64,000 bases of DNA from Trichoderma breve (lineage: Eukaryota > Ascomycota > Sordariomycetes > Hypocreales > Hypocreaceae). The notes beneath the pieces were generated by a model. The model was not told the origin of the DNA and made no database searches. It was given only the letters and a program-made list of their open reading frames with translations. Below, one piece after another: positions 35,554 to 48,104 of the stretch. Location: the NCBI RefSeq assembly GCF_028502605.1, contig NC_079233.1, positions 1,984,001 to 2,048,000 of the forward strand. Direction: 5' to 3'. The translations under genes were made by a program, and so were the position numbers. How positions within the stretch are numbered: position 1 is the first letter of the stretch; each line of letters begins with the position of its first letter.

Positions 35554-36774
35554 TTATATCTTCCCAGTCAACCAGTCCCTCTCCTTGTTTCTTGCCGCGT
35601 TTCCGTAGCCCGTCACCGGCAAGTCACGCTTCTTCAGCTCCTCCTCAATCACCTTCCAGCGTCCCACGGCAACCTCCTTGTCGATGGGGCCAATCTTCCG
35701 CTCATGTAGCTTGACGTTGGCCAGGTCATTGAAGGCGTTGCGCTTCTCGAGCATCTGGGCCAGTTTCAGCGGCTTGGGGTCTCTGGTCGCAAGGGTTAGG
35801 ATGTGCTTGGCGGTGTTGGCGGCGGCGAGTTTGGCGTCTGGGATGAGGATTCCGGTGAGTTGATAGAGGCGCTTGCGGAGCTGCGTAACATACAATTAGT
35901 ATAATTGCCACATATAACCATGATTTTGAACCGTCTTTCAATGGAAATGACATACCGCAAATCGTAGTGAGTCATCCAGCGCAATAGTCTTCCATGAAGA
36001 ATCCCATGACTTGATCATCTCTTTTGCCTCTTCGACGGTCACAATTGTCGATGATTCGGCCTCTTGGGATTCACTCGTCAAAGCCTCCACAATCGATGAA
36101 GCGTCTCCCTTCAAAGTAGCCTTGCCATCCTGCACCTCAACCTGCACGGCCAAAGCCTGGTCCAACTCGTCCCTGGATCCTCCCTCAGACCACTTCTTCG
36201 TAGCCCATTCTGAGAAGACTCCCGTCTGCTGCAGCGCCAGTGCCTCAACAACAGCTCGTCGCAGGTGAACCTCCAGGACTTCCCTCTCCACAACCTTGTC
36301 CACGCTGCCGAATCCCTTAAAGACGCTCTCATCGCCCCAGTGTCCTGGCTGCTCCCACCATGTGTTCAACGCCCCAATCTCCTCCAGCCCTTCGGCGTCC
36401 GTAGCGGGCACATACGACGGGTCTGCAGCCTGCACCTCCTTCTCCGCCGTCGCCTCGGTCCTCCTCGCGGGCAGAGTCAGCCTGGACTCTTCCACGGCCG
36501 CGGGCGTCTTATCCTGGCGCGGCCGGCTCTCAAGCGCCTCCTCGGGTAGATTCGACTGGGCTTCGGGCTCCATCCTCTGCGTATAGGGATCAGCCGGACC
36601 GGGAGCCTCGCCCTTCCAGAGCTTTCCCCGGATCCATTCCGTGTTCTTGCTCTGCGCGGGGCCGGTCGTCGAGATGGCGCGGGCAGCGGCGAAAGAAGGT
36701 CTGGATGCGGCGCATTGTGACGGGATGGCCAATTGCAGAGACTGCAGTCTCCGCATCCTCGTTATTCGTGCCAT
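35554..36774 (-). CDS. Mitochondrial large ribosomal subunit protein mL50
   Basis: Two exons, 36774-35956 and 35880-35554, 381 aa; 75-bp intron (GTATGT..ACGCAG) between codons. The N-terminus, MARITRMRRLQSLQLAIPSQ, is rich in Arg, Ser and Ala and has no acid, as in a mitochondrial targeting peptide. The conserved part starts near NTWWEQPGHWGDESVFKGFG and runs through ALQQTGVFSEWATKKW to the second exon, which carries LRKRLYQLTGILIPDAKLAA and the C-terminal VTGYGNAARNKERDWLTGK. This pattern is that of the fungal MRP-L50/Mrpl13 family, structural proteins of the mitoribosome 54S subunit. ATG 36774 is chosen because the longer frame would precede the targeting peptide with non-conserved sequence. 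It is divergent from the next gene with 331 bp between starts. Confidence 0.85.
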
Positions 36775-37105
36775 TGGCGAAATGTGTGAAGGGAAAACGC
36801 CGTGGTTGAAATCTCCCCAGCGTCGTTCGATTAGAATTTTGATAAAGAGGTTCAAAGCGAATTGCAACTTTTCCTGATATGGGGCCACAAGTAACGGCAG
36901 CCGACAGACCAACCAGAGCGCACGATACTAGTGAAGACCCGCAATTTCGCGGCCAGCCTCGCAGCGCATCTTGGCCTTGTCTTTAAAGCTGTCTCGAAGA
37001 TGCAGTAATCCCAAGACAATTTACTCGCGACAACAGCGGCGCGACCTCTCCAAACACTCTCGGTGCCTCAGCCCGCGAGTGCGATTTGCTGCATCAAGCA
37101 CCGCC
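36775..37105. promoter_or_regulatory. Divergent promoter, mL50 gene and Cys-rich membrane protein gene
   Basis: 331 bp between two opposed ATGs must carry both core promoters. No TATA box is evident. No specific element assigned. Confidence 0.5.
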
Positions 37106-37627
37106 ATGGCGCGAATCCAGTTGCTGGTGCTTCTCCTCGCTGCGCTCATTGCGCTAGCCTCCGCCTCTTGTAAGCTCCCTTGAAGGGCAACTTGTGAGAA
37201 CCCGCGAGAAACTGACAGGACCGATGAACCAGCAGCGCCGAGGTTCTGCAAGTGTACATGCTTTAAGAACAGCACCATCATCCCCCTCGGCCCTCAGCAC
37301 CAATCCGACCAGCGATCCCTCTACCAAGCGCCCTCCCCTCTTCAACAGCATGTCCACCGGTCGACAACGTCATCGTGCTCCGAGTGCACAAAGGCGTTTT
37401 GCCTGAGTCAGGGCATCAGTTTCTGCAAGGACGCCGAGGAGGACGACGTTGTCACCATGTGCTTCCAGCGCGACAGCAACAAGGACAAAATCATTGTCTG
37501 GGGCTTCATCTTTGGGACGACGGGGCTGCTGGGCTGGGCTGCGTTCAAGAGAGTGCTCGAATGGAGGGAGGCGCGGAACTTTGGGCTGGCGGGCGCGAAT
37601 TATGCTGCGGTGGGCAGTAGTCGATAG
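37106..37627 (+). CDS. Small Cys-rich single-pass membrane protein, uncharacterised
   Basis: Two exons, 37106-37169 and 37236-37627, 151 aa; 66-bp intron (GTAAGC..CCAGCAG) splitting a Ser codon. Residues 1-20 are a signal peptide. The lumenal part has eight Cys: the run FCKCTCFKN, then SSCSECTKAFCLSQGISFCK, then VTMCFQRD. A single membrane helix (KIIVWGFIFGTTGLLGWAAF, about 106-125) and a short cytosolic tail (VLEWREARNFG) follow. I recognise the overall pattern as a conserved fungal protein without a named function; the Cys pairs suggest disulfides or metal in the ER lumen (inference). The reading frame only appears after splicing, and the acceptor choice is forced by the frame. Confidence 0.78.
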
Positions 37628-38052
37628 CATACAAGTTTTGAATACGAACGACATTTTTACGATACAAACATTGGGAAGGGTTTGATGATTATGATTTGGA
37701 AACCGGCCATCTACAGGCACTAAGGAACTTGCCTTGTTGTATATCCATGGCAGGCAAGCAGTCTTTTGACACACAGTGAGGTTAGAAATCGATGCTCATA
37801 TTCTAAAAAATAAGGTCGTCATAACCCGTATGGCTGAGGACGACGTATGTTTTTGTATGTCCCTTCAATGCGCCAGTTTTAATCCTTCGACTTTTGAATG
37901 CGGCTCCTTGAAACTTTTAGCTGGCCAGGAGGAAGCCAGTTGCGACTCGCGCGCAAACTTGCGGGTTGTGGAATATCAAAATCAATCAACTCTCTCTCTC
38001 GGCTTTTTCCCTCTCATCTTACATATATAGACTCTCCTCGCAAATCCAACAT
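37628..38052. other. Convergent 3' region
   Basis: About 425 bp between convergent genes. Nothing further seen. Confidence 0.55.
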
Positions 38053-39454
<1,402 letters not shown>

Positions 39455-41023
39455 CTTGTCTGTGGTGTTGTGTGGTGTTTTGAGGGAGAAGGAGAAGGGA
39501 AGAAAAAAAGAGGAATGGAATTAGTATGATGGTGGGGTGTTTTGCGATGGCGGGGTCAGGCCAAACAAATCGCAGCGGCGCAAAGATGTCGATTGGGGTA
39601 TCACGATTGCAGAGCAATGAGATCAACTTCTAGATGATTTGGTTAAAGAATATGTATTCCCGCAAGAAGAAACAGGCCTTCGAGATATAAATGCCGACGG
39701 TCCCAATGAGTCAGATCACCCTTGTATCTCGGAGAGCACCAGATGCCGGCAAAATTTCTTGGACCGGCCGTGCTTCGGAGGTGTGGATGCGCCGTGCAGA
39801 CCTGCCAAAGCAGTCTCCAAAAATTTTCGAAAAAAAAGGCCACAGTTACGTCGGTTTAGCCCCAAGAGTGGTCAATTGGAGGCTTGCAATTGGCCACGGC
39901 GCGTAGTGAGCAGTTCTGCGAGTAAGGTTTTCAGTTTGGCAGCTCCACAAGTCAAAATAAATCGGCCAAGCCACAGCGACTCTGAACAGGAGCATCATCG
40001 GAGCATGTAAGATTCATGTTATTTCTGTGGTTATATACTACACTAAAACTACAGCTCCATGTTTGCTCTCCATACGGGCTTCCTGAGTGCGTAGTTGTTG
40101 CCGGCCAAGCAGTACAAGCTGACACCTTCCGCTCTAGGACGACATCTTTTTACTATTGTTGATACCATCTCGTTCATGGTGGTGAACCGCGCTTATTCTT
40201 TGTGGAATACGGGCTTCTCCGCAGCGCCCAGCGCATGAACTAGACTTATGTAGTCAAGGGACAATGCATGGCTGGATGGCATGGGGTTTTCCTTGCACCG
40301 AGATCGCCTTGGTATCTCGTACGAGTAATAAGCACCTGTAATAATCGCGGATGTCAGCTTCTTTTGTTGTCCTGGATGTAAACCTGCTTGTAGGCTTGAT
40401 GAGCACATCACATTGTATTCGAGGCAACCACTTTTTGGCATTGATATTTCACGGAATATTCGTAGACGGCTGCGATAAAGTCAACCACAGCCTTTCTGCC
40501 TCTTGCACATATCGCTCGAAGCATTCCGTACCTAGTACTCTATAGTAATGTCTTCTCATAGCTACATGTGGAGTATTCCCAAGAGTTACGGCTAGGCCCT
40601 GATAGGCAAAACATCTCTTACCCTGTACAAAACAGGCTGTTCACCGGCGCATACCAGCAGCACCTTTGTATATACATTGAAGGGCAAAGAAATTCATTCT
40701 GAGCCGATGCTCAGATAGTTCTGTGAAATTGAATCTCACTGTTTTGCCAACTCTCTTAGCTTTCCAGAAACTGGCCCCGGGCATGCTGTCTTTTTGGGAC
40801 AAAACAACATTCTCCTTCGAGATCACCATACTCGATCTACCAAATAAAAAGTGCTAATCACCACCTTTACTCACTTGAATTATAATTCTTTTCACATATT
40901 TCCATAGAATCTCATCATTGAAAACATCATCTGCGTTTGATTCGACAGTACAAGCGAAAAACTATGGCGAGTGATGTTGTCTCTATCCTTATATACTTCT
41001 TTAGGAACGAACATATCATCTAC
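39455..41023. other. Intergenic, DAHP synthase promoter to tRNA-Asn
   Basis: About 1.6 kb. It contains the DAHP synthase promoter with a TGAGTCA site (39707-39713). The remaining part, up to the tRNA, shows only short random ORFs. Confidence 0.55.
39707..39713. promoter_or_regulatory. Putative CPC1/Gcn4 (AP-1-like) site of the DAHP synthase gene
   Basis: TGAGTCA, the palindromic core bound by Gcn4/CPC1/CpcA bZIP factors, lies 253 bp upstream of the DAHP synthase ATG. Aromatic amino-acid genes are classic targets of cross-pathway control in fungi. Single site, assigned by motif and context. Confidence 0.55.
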
Positions 41024-41097
41024 TCCTCTGTGGCGCAATTGGCTAGCGCGTCTGACTGTTAATCAGGAGGTTGGAAGTTCGAGCCTTCCCGGAGGAG
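41024..41097 (+). tRNA. trnN-GUU: tRNA-Asn (GTT), copy 1
   Basis: 74 nt, intronless. The 7-bp acceptor stem pairs TCCTCTG with CGGAGGA (one G-T pair), discriminator G. D arm with the GGCGCAATTGGCTAGCGC region, anticodon arm CTGACTGTTAATCAG with GTT at 41058-41060, and T arm with GTTCGAGCC (B box). It is identical over its full length to the copy at 58866-58939. Confidence 0.95.
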
Positions 41098-42626
41098 CAA
41101 TTCCTTAATTGGTGAAAACCTTGGGGGCTAATGCCCTCTTCTTTTTGCAAATTATCTCGATTTTTTTTTGTGTTCTAGCACTGAGAGTTGACACAGGGCA
41201 TTAGGTAGAGCTGCTTCATGCAATCTAACAATATCTCATCACGTACTCGTAGCATCTACTATCTACGATAAGAAGCCACCTCGAATGCATGGGACGAAAC
41301 GAAATGGGCTTTTGGTGTCGTCCCGGGCATGGTAGCTCATGCAGCTACACCGCTTCTATCACAGCGCATGGGTAGCGTAGCAATACCCCATTAGTTTGGC
41401 AGTGCTTGTGCATTTCGTTCTCGACTCACCTGTAAAGATAGACCCCTTTGCGAGGCAGAATCATCCATAGTAAAGCAGCGTGAACCAATGCAGCAAGGTT
41501 CTCGTTAACCATCTGACGTAAACGTGGTATGGCAACTACACAATGGCTCTTCATTACTCTATGCAGAGAAAAAGAGCAAAGTTGAGAGTTGACGACCGTT
41601 CATGGCATCAATGTAGGTAGTAAAGCAAAACATGTGCCAAGAAAACCTTCACTCTTTCCATCAGCGCTGTGGTACTCCATCTGCGGTACGACGAACATCA
41701 GAGACTTGAAGCATCAGTAACACCGCCTTTGGGCTCGTGCTTTCAGCCCTTTGGTGGAGTGCTGACTGAGCGGCTGCGCGCATCGGAATGGGGTGCAGCA
41801 GTGGGGTTAGGCAGTCAATTACAGCGTCTGTCGGCAGTACTTGGGCCAGCACCGATGCCTGCCGATGGCTTTTGTACCGAGCAAAAGGGACTTCACCTCT
41901 TCTCTGCTCTCGACATACAAAGAAGCCCCGTTGCTTTGCAACTTGCATTGCGATACTTGAGCCTTTTTTGAAGCCAATTCATCATCGCCTTGCGCCTCTA
42001 CTGTTATTGCTATTCTCCTGTGCAGAAACGGCCTAGAGTTGCCGCCTCGCCCAGCCCCTTGCGCACACCGAATGATACGAGTTCCTCCCCAGCCATCTCT
42101 CGGATCGCTGTTTGCTCGCCTCATATATTAGCAGCAGACCGACACTGCAAGGCGCGCGTGTTTGGTCTCTCCTCTCCTCTGGTGTCTCTTCCCCTCTGTA
42201 TTTTGCCCAAGTTTGACGATCCAAAAGTCCAGAGCTGTCCTCGATTGACGGCGGCTTACCTTGGCTTTTTTCCCTTGCGTTCCCCTCACCAACTCCAAGA
42301 TCTTTGGCAGGGCTAGCTGGGAGCTGTCTTGCCTCAGCTGGGCCATTCAAAAGCATCTTGCTTCAGCCACAGCTTTTGAATCAGGCACTCGCCATTGCAC
42401 TGCTCTGGACGGTTGTGCCACTGTACGATTACTAGGTGCTCTTTACTCCGGAAAGGACTAGAGGACCCTTCGTGCATCTTGTGGCAGGTAGGGCGGCGGC
42501 CACCCACCTATCAAGCCTGTCAATTTTGTATCTTGTTCTGCCCCTATTGCACTGCCGTTTACACCGCTGCCCAAACATTGTTTTCTTTGCATATTATACG
42601 TTGTACTCCAGACCAAACAGATTGCA
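41098..42626. other. Intergenic between tRNA-Asn and the next gene
   Basis: About 1.5 kb. The right part is CT-rich (for example 42165-42200) and is the likely promoter and leader of the gene at 42627. No other gene seen. Confidence 0.5.
41142..41169 (+). terminator. Likely Pol III termination signals of tRNA-Asn copy 1
   Basis: A T5 run at 41142-41146 and a T9 run at 41161-41169 lie 45 and 64 nt after the tRNA. Oligo-T is the Pol III terminator; the first run is rather distant. Confidence 0.4.
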
Positions 42627-43566
42627 ATGTCTCATACGCAACACTACATGGACGTGGTATCGGAATCCAGCCGAAAGCGTGGCCGCGATGGCGACGGAGA
42701 GATGGAAAGCATCTCGATGGGCTTGGAAGAGCATCGTAGCGTGAGTCCAAAGAGAGATGCTCTTCACCCTGGGACAGGTGTACTAACCATTGATGTAGAA
42801 ACGAATCCAATGCCTTCCTCTCCGAACATCGCCAAAATCGTCCCAGCAGTGGCACTCTTCACCCCTCAGTTCCGACTCGGATGGTAACGTCTCACAGCCC
42901 AACTTTGCCTCTTGGCCACATCAATCTGCCGTAAACTCCCGTCCTTACAGTGGCGGGGAACCAAACATGGTGATGAGCTCTGGTCGGATGCCCACGCCAA
43001 TCCAGCCAAACTTTGCTGCACATGGGCGTGGCCAGCAGAACGAGTGGGCAGGTCCTGGTCCTGTTGTGACGACGCTTAATGGGGTCATTAACCTGGGCCA
43101 CCATCCTGCTGGCTTCTCGGACGACCAGTCAGTACCTCGTATCATGTCGGGCCTGGAAGACTGGCAGGCTGTGCAAAACCACCGAAGGCTGCCCTCGCCG
43201 ATTTCAGAAGTAGAAGACTGCATACAAGATCAAGACGTTGGTGATGCTGGCATGATGATTGATGACAACATGGGCGTAGTCATGGACGCGACCGCAGGGT
43301 TACCACCTTCGCCAACCCGTGCGATGGACCACCCTAATAATATGATGGACATTGAGTCGCCGCCACATTCGCGTGCGGTTGACTTGGACGGCGACGTCCC
43401 GTCGCCCAGCCCTGGCCGGAGAGGCCATATGCGGAGCAAGCATACGATTGACAGTTGGACGTGGCAGCCTGGGATGAAGAAAAGTTTCAGCATTGGGTAC
43501 CGAGCCGATTGTGAAAAGTGCAGGCTCAAAGTTCCCGGGCACTTTAATCATATCGTCATCTCATAG
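42627..43566 (+). CDS. Uncharacterised protein with conserved-looking C-terminal CxxC motif
   Basis: Two exons, 42627-42740 and 42799-43566, 293 aa. The 58-bp intron has GTGAGT, a perfect TACTAAC branch point and TGTAG. The N-terminus has a basic patch (SSRKRGRDGD), then Ser/Pro/Asn-rich sequence with little predicted order. The C-terminus is different: SWTWQPGMKKSFSIGYRADC followed by EKCRLKVPGHFNHIVIS, with a CxxC pair and no disorder-type composition, as expected of a short functional motif. I do not recognise the family. The basic patch and phospho-type SP/SPS sites (LPSPISEVED, VPSPSPGRRGH) hint at a nuclear regulator (inference). Confidence 0.72.
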
Positions 43567-44486
43567 CAGGGGAAGACAAAACTGGCCGACCCCAAATCTG
43601 ACCCGGATTTGTGGGATGCTGCTGTCAGGCCTCTCGATTAGCATGAGAAGCGACGACGGCTGGCCAAGCTTTCCGACCACAGGCGATACACGAAGCACTT
43701 TAAACCAAGATGTGCAGAGACGGCTGCCTTGCCGAAACGGAGGCTGGAATCACCCGCTTCAAGCCTGAGACCGATGACCCTTCCGCTGCGTGCAAAGATG
43801 GGAGGGGTTTTCTGGAAATACCAAAGACTGCTGGTTGATTGCGACATCCAGGGTCACATTATTTGATTTTTGCACCCACTACATTTCATCGGAGTTTGAC
43901 GGAGGGATTGGGCTTGCGACGCATTCGTTATTGATATCACGCATAAACACTTGCATTGTTTTTATACAGAAGAAAAGAGACTCCTTGTTCGGGTCAGCAA
44001 CAACTTGCATAGCCTCAGAGAAGCGTTCGTTGAATAAGCGACTTGCTTCGTACATGCGGTCTATACCTACTATACATATTGCTTTTTGGGGGAATTAACA
44101 TGGGTACACAGCAGGCGAACTACACTATATGAGAAGCGACTCATCATTATTCAAGACTTGACCGACTAATAATTAAAAGTACATTTTTAACACCGGTGCT
44201 GTCTTCTTTTGGGCTGCATTTCCATTTCCATTTCCATTTTTAAATCCCCGTACATCTCTTCGTTAGTCCTGCATGCCCAACAAATTCAGATGCATATGAT
44301 ATAGAAGTTGGGAGGTGTGTCCCCTTATAGTACATACAACAAATGACTCCCGACTCCATCTAATGCAAGCCCATCCACAAGTCGTATGATACACGGCTGC
44401 CGCCTCCCCAATACCCAAATAGCACGATATATAGTTTTCTTTTCTTTCTCTTTTTCTCTTCTCCAGTTTTACTGCTGCCCATTAAC
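43567..44486. other. Convergent 3' region
   Basis: About 920 bp between convergent genes, mostly AT-rich, with a CATTTC repeat at 44217-44240. No gene seen. Confidence 0.5.
44217..44240 (+). repeat. CATTTC hexamer repeat, four units
   Basis: Three perfect CATTTC units and a fourth with one change, in 3' flanking sequence. Confidence 0.75.
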
Positions 44487-45392
44487 TCACCACCACCCCT
44501 TCTTCTTGGGCTCCGGCGCGGAGCTTCCAGTGTCCAGGGCGAGCTGATCCAAGGGGCCTCCATTCTGCTGGTTTTGTTTTTCTTTCTCCCACGCATCCTT
44601 TGCGGCGTCTCCTACTGATTGAGCAGCGCCACTTGTGCCGCTCTCTGTGTTGCTGTTGCTGCTGCCTCCCCAAAGGAAGCCCAGCAGGCCCTTGCCCTTG
44701 CTCTCGGCAGCCTTGCCGGCGTCAAAGGCCGTCTTGACGTGCTCCTCGAAGTGTGTGCGGTGCTCGGGCGGGGATAGCAGGGGGGGCAGGCGGATGCCCT
44801 TCTCCTCGGCCTCTCGGTTGGCCTCCTCGACGAGGGCGATTTGCTCCTCGGTGGCGTCGCCCTTGAGGTAGGCCAGGCGGGCGGTGGAGAGCTCGTCGGC
44901 TTCGAACTTGCGTTGGGCTTCTATCCATTCGGCGCGGCGGGCGCGGTTGTAGCGCAGCATGTCCCAGACTGAGTATACGCTTACGACACCAGCGACGACT
45001 AGTAGAGCTCACTCGTCAGTCTATGTTTTCCAATGTCGTCCGGGCTCTCTCTCTCTCTCTCCCCTTCTGTTTCTCCCGGCTTCTTCCACTTCTAATTCTC
45101 TGTATCGTATCGACGTACCTGTAAACATGACAAGGCCCCCCACCGTCCACCTGTGCGCCACATCAAAAAACCGCCTTGAGGCGTCAATGACTCTGTCCGC
45201 CTTGCTGACCTGTGCCTTTTGCGCCGCCAGATGCGCCTGCCTCAACCGCCGTACTCGCTGCTCGGGCGTCTCGCCGGGGATCCTGGAAGCCTTTGGGGCC
45301 GCAGAGGTGGCAGACTTTGACGTAGCGTGGGGTATGGTGGAAGTGAACCTTGTAGCGTCCTTGACGCTCCGAGGTCCTATTCTGGACGCCAT
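44487..45392 (-). CDS. COX14-like mitochondrial cytochrome c oxidase assembly protein
   Basis: Two exons, 45392-45119 and 44998-44487, 261 aa; 120-bp intron (GTACGT..CTACTAG) holding a GA dinucleotide repeat. The N-terminus is rich in Ser, Arg, Thr and Ala, fitting mitochondrial import. GETPEQRVRRLRQAHLAAQK and RVIDASRRFFDVAHRWTVGG are the conserved entry to one membrane helix (TVGGLVMFTG plus VVAGVVSVYSVW across the intron). A coiled region follows (YNRARRAEWIEAQRKFEADE, ATEEQIALVEEANREAEEKG). This pattern is what fungal genomes annotate as the cytochrome oxidase c assembly family (COX14-like, inner membrane). The tail is Gly/Ser/Asn-rich and ends KKKGWW. Exact role, COX14 or a related factor, is not certain. 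Confidence 0.83.
45045..45060 (+). repeat. (CT)8 microsatellite in an intron
   Basis: Eight perfect CT units within the intron of the COX14-like gene, where they read as GA on the coding strand. Confidence 0.85.
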
Positions 45393-46596
45393 TTTGGAAA
45401 AAAAGAATTTAGACGGATAAGAGAAAAACAATTGTCGAGATTTAGGAAAGGCTGATTTTGAATAAGGGCCGTACTGGGGAAGAGCTGGCAGAGGAAAGCA
45501 ATGGGCCAAGGTGATTCGGAGGAGAGATTTTGCTGTACCCGGAAACGGATCGTTTTCGTGAGATTTTTTGTAAAGGTGCAGCCGCAGAACGGCGAGAGGG
45601 TGGAATTCGGCGTGTGTGATTGGTGCGGGATTATTCCGGGGGTCGAGAAATGGGCTGTTTTCTTGGAGAAGAAAATTGATAGTAGCAATCGGCACTAGCG
45701 ATAGCTACTGTGGTAGGGAATATTTCATTCTACGCGGGCATTGATTGAGCTGCTCTCTGACACGTTGATTGGGACGCTCTTGGTTTAATAGAGTCAGTTG
45801 TTTTGTTGGCGATTTACTAAGTAATCCGAGGCTATTCGCAGATGGACTTTCGCATCGCCACGCAGAGACAAGAGGACTTCATCGGCAGGTGATGGGTGCA
45901 TACAATACTCCCTCGATTTACAAAGGGAAAATTAGACTCCCTCGATTTACAAAGGGAAAATTAGGCAGGGCTATCAAGGCGCCTTCATCTCTTGCCAGAC
46001 TCTTGGTCATTCGCACGCCGTACACTACATCCAGCCGTGCATGCAGAAATTCAAGACGTCAAAACTTAGGTCGTGTTGAAATCTACAATCCCATCTCAAA
46101 CTCTCATAGGCATCTTCTTCATGATGCTGCGTATAGCAGCCGTCACAATGAAAACGGAGTTGGATATATCAAAAATTGCGCCTCCCATGGCCCCGAAGGA
46201 CAATGGAGCAAGGAACGACTCCGCGATGTGCAATGCAGGCCTTCCCAACTATTACTCAGAATTCTTGATCTCTGACGTAATGAAACAAGGTAAGTATGAG
46301 GAAAGGAAAGAAGAAAGGAGAGTGAAAGGGAAGGAGGAGGAAGTTGTTTTATAGCTCTAAGTTGATGCCTGGCGCGAAAGTGGGCGCTTTCAGGCATCAA
46401 GGCACTAACAATTTTCAAGCGGAGCACGTGATGCGCATTCTGATTTTTGGTGCGCGGCAGGGCATGTCCCCACGAGGTACGTATCGATTGTAGGGCACGA
46501 AAACCCTTTGACGAATTTGACGAGTCTCATCCTCCGAAATTTCAACGACTTCCGAACAACGACCACCGGAGCCCACGTTGATCGCAAGCAGACACA
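45393..46596. promoter_or_regulatory. Divergent promoter region, COX14-like gene and eL13
   Basis: About 1.2 kb between opposed starts. It contains a perfect 29-bp tandem duplication (45907-45964) and a purine-rich tract (46298-46343) about 255 bp before the eL13 ATG. No gene seen in it. Confidence 0.5.
45907..45964 (+). repeat. Perfect 29-bp tandem duplication
   Basis: Two identical 29-bp units, 45907-45935 and 45936-45964, beginning ACTCCCTCGATTTAC and ending AAAATTAG. Non-coding. Confidence 0.92.
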
Positions 46597-47606
46597 ATGG
46601 TATGTATAGATATCCCTAATGGAACACGTTGAATTGTTGGAATTCACAAGAGTGCTGACCTTTTTTTCCCCATCCAGGCGATCAAGCACAACCAGACGAT
46701 CATCAGCAACCGTGAGCACTCTCCCATCAAAACCTCGAGTCGACGATGCGAATTATCATGAACTGCGACTGACCCCTCCCACAGATTTCCGCAAGGATTG
46801 GCAGCGCCGGGTTCGCACCCACTTTGACCAGGTATGCGATGAACGACTCGAAAGAAAAAAAAACGACATTTAGAGGTGGATTATTGACCTGTTCGAAATA
46901 GCCCGGTCGCAAGACACGGAGACGCACTGCTCGTCAGGCCAAGGCTGCTGCTCTCGCTCCTCGTCCCGTCGACAAGCTGCGACCTATCGTCCGATGCCCT
47001 ACCGTTAAGTACAACCGACGGGTTCGCGCCGGTCGAGGTTTCACCCTCACCGAGCTCAAGGTACGACTTTACTGAACGAGTTTCTTCCTCGCGATCCTTG
47101 GGCCTCAGAAAAGAGAAGACAAGGCAATCACGATTGCAGAGGCCTCTGGACACGAGGAACGAAATAAAGAAACTAAACTGATTGGATTGGTTCTAACAAT
47201 TCATCTACAGGAGGCCGGTATCTCCAAGTCCCTGGCTCCCACCATCGGTATCTCCGTCGATTTCCGCCGACAGAACCTGAGCGAGGAGAGCCTTGCCGCC
47301 AACGTTGCCCGCCTCAAGGCCTACAAGGAGCGCCTCATCCTCCTGCCCCGCAAGTCCAACGCCCCCAAGAAGGGTGACACCAAGACCGACGTCGCCTCTC
47401 TCGACAAGGTCGCCTCCATCGCCGCTGCCCTGCCCATCGCCTCCGTCTCTGCTGGCTTCTCCGAGATCAAGAAGAGCGAGATCCCCGCCGCTGTCGAGGG
47501 TGGTGCCTACACCAAGCTTCGCATTGCCCGAAGCAACGCCAGATACCAGGGTGCCCGTGAGAAGCGTGCTCGGGACAAGGCTGAGGCCGAGACTGCCAAG
47601 AAATAA
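46597..47606 (+). CDS. rpl13: 60S ribosomal protein L13 (eL13)
   Basis: Five exons, 212 aa: 46597-46599, 46678-46711, 46785-46831, 46902-47060 and 47211-47606. The first coding exon is the ATG alone, ending at a GTATGT donor. Family landmarks: [20 protein letters not shown], then [53 protein letters not shown] and [14 protein letters not shown]. The protein is basic with a Lys-rich end, the usual length for eL13, and is part of the cytosolic large ribosomal subunit. The last exon has the strong C-ending codon bias of highly expressed fungal genes. Four introns in 1 kb is common for fungal ribosomal protein genes. Confidence 0.97.
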
Positions 47607-48104
47607 ACTTTGTCAAAAAGGGAACTGGTGTTTTAAGGGTTTTTTGCTCTTTGCGTCTCTACGGGAGTGTTGCAAGGTCGGTTTCGAGGCTTTGATGAAA
47701 GTGCTAGGCCAGGTTACGGGAGGAAATATAAGCTCTTAGGTCCAGGTCAAAGAATTATTTGCATGATCAACCGGCCCTGCCCTGTATACACTATAAAAAA
47801 AGGGTCAAATGGCAGCATTTTAAACGAGCGCTGAGGCACACGTAGTAGTTTCTTGTCGTGAAAAGTTGCTCTAATTTTTTCTTGTTCAATTGGGTCCTTT
47901 GCCGCTACGTGCAACTATGAGTGATGTGAAGAGATACATATGTATGGAACGACTTGGAACGATCAACCAAGTATATGATGCGTATATATCGCCGTGGGCA
48001 ATCTACTTTCCCTTTTTTGTTTATCCAGACAAGAGAGAAGAAGAGCAAAACTTGACAGCCTCTTTTACCAGCCACAACTCCATTGGCTTCCCAGCGTTTC
48101 AGAT
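47607..48104. other. Convergent 3' region
   Basis: About 500 bp between convergent genes. Nothing further seen. Confidence 0.55.

Noticed and set aside
39639..40010. 123-codon plus-strand frame upstream of DAHP synthase
   Set aside because: No ATG at its start, no recognisable content, lies in a promoter.
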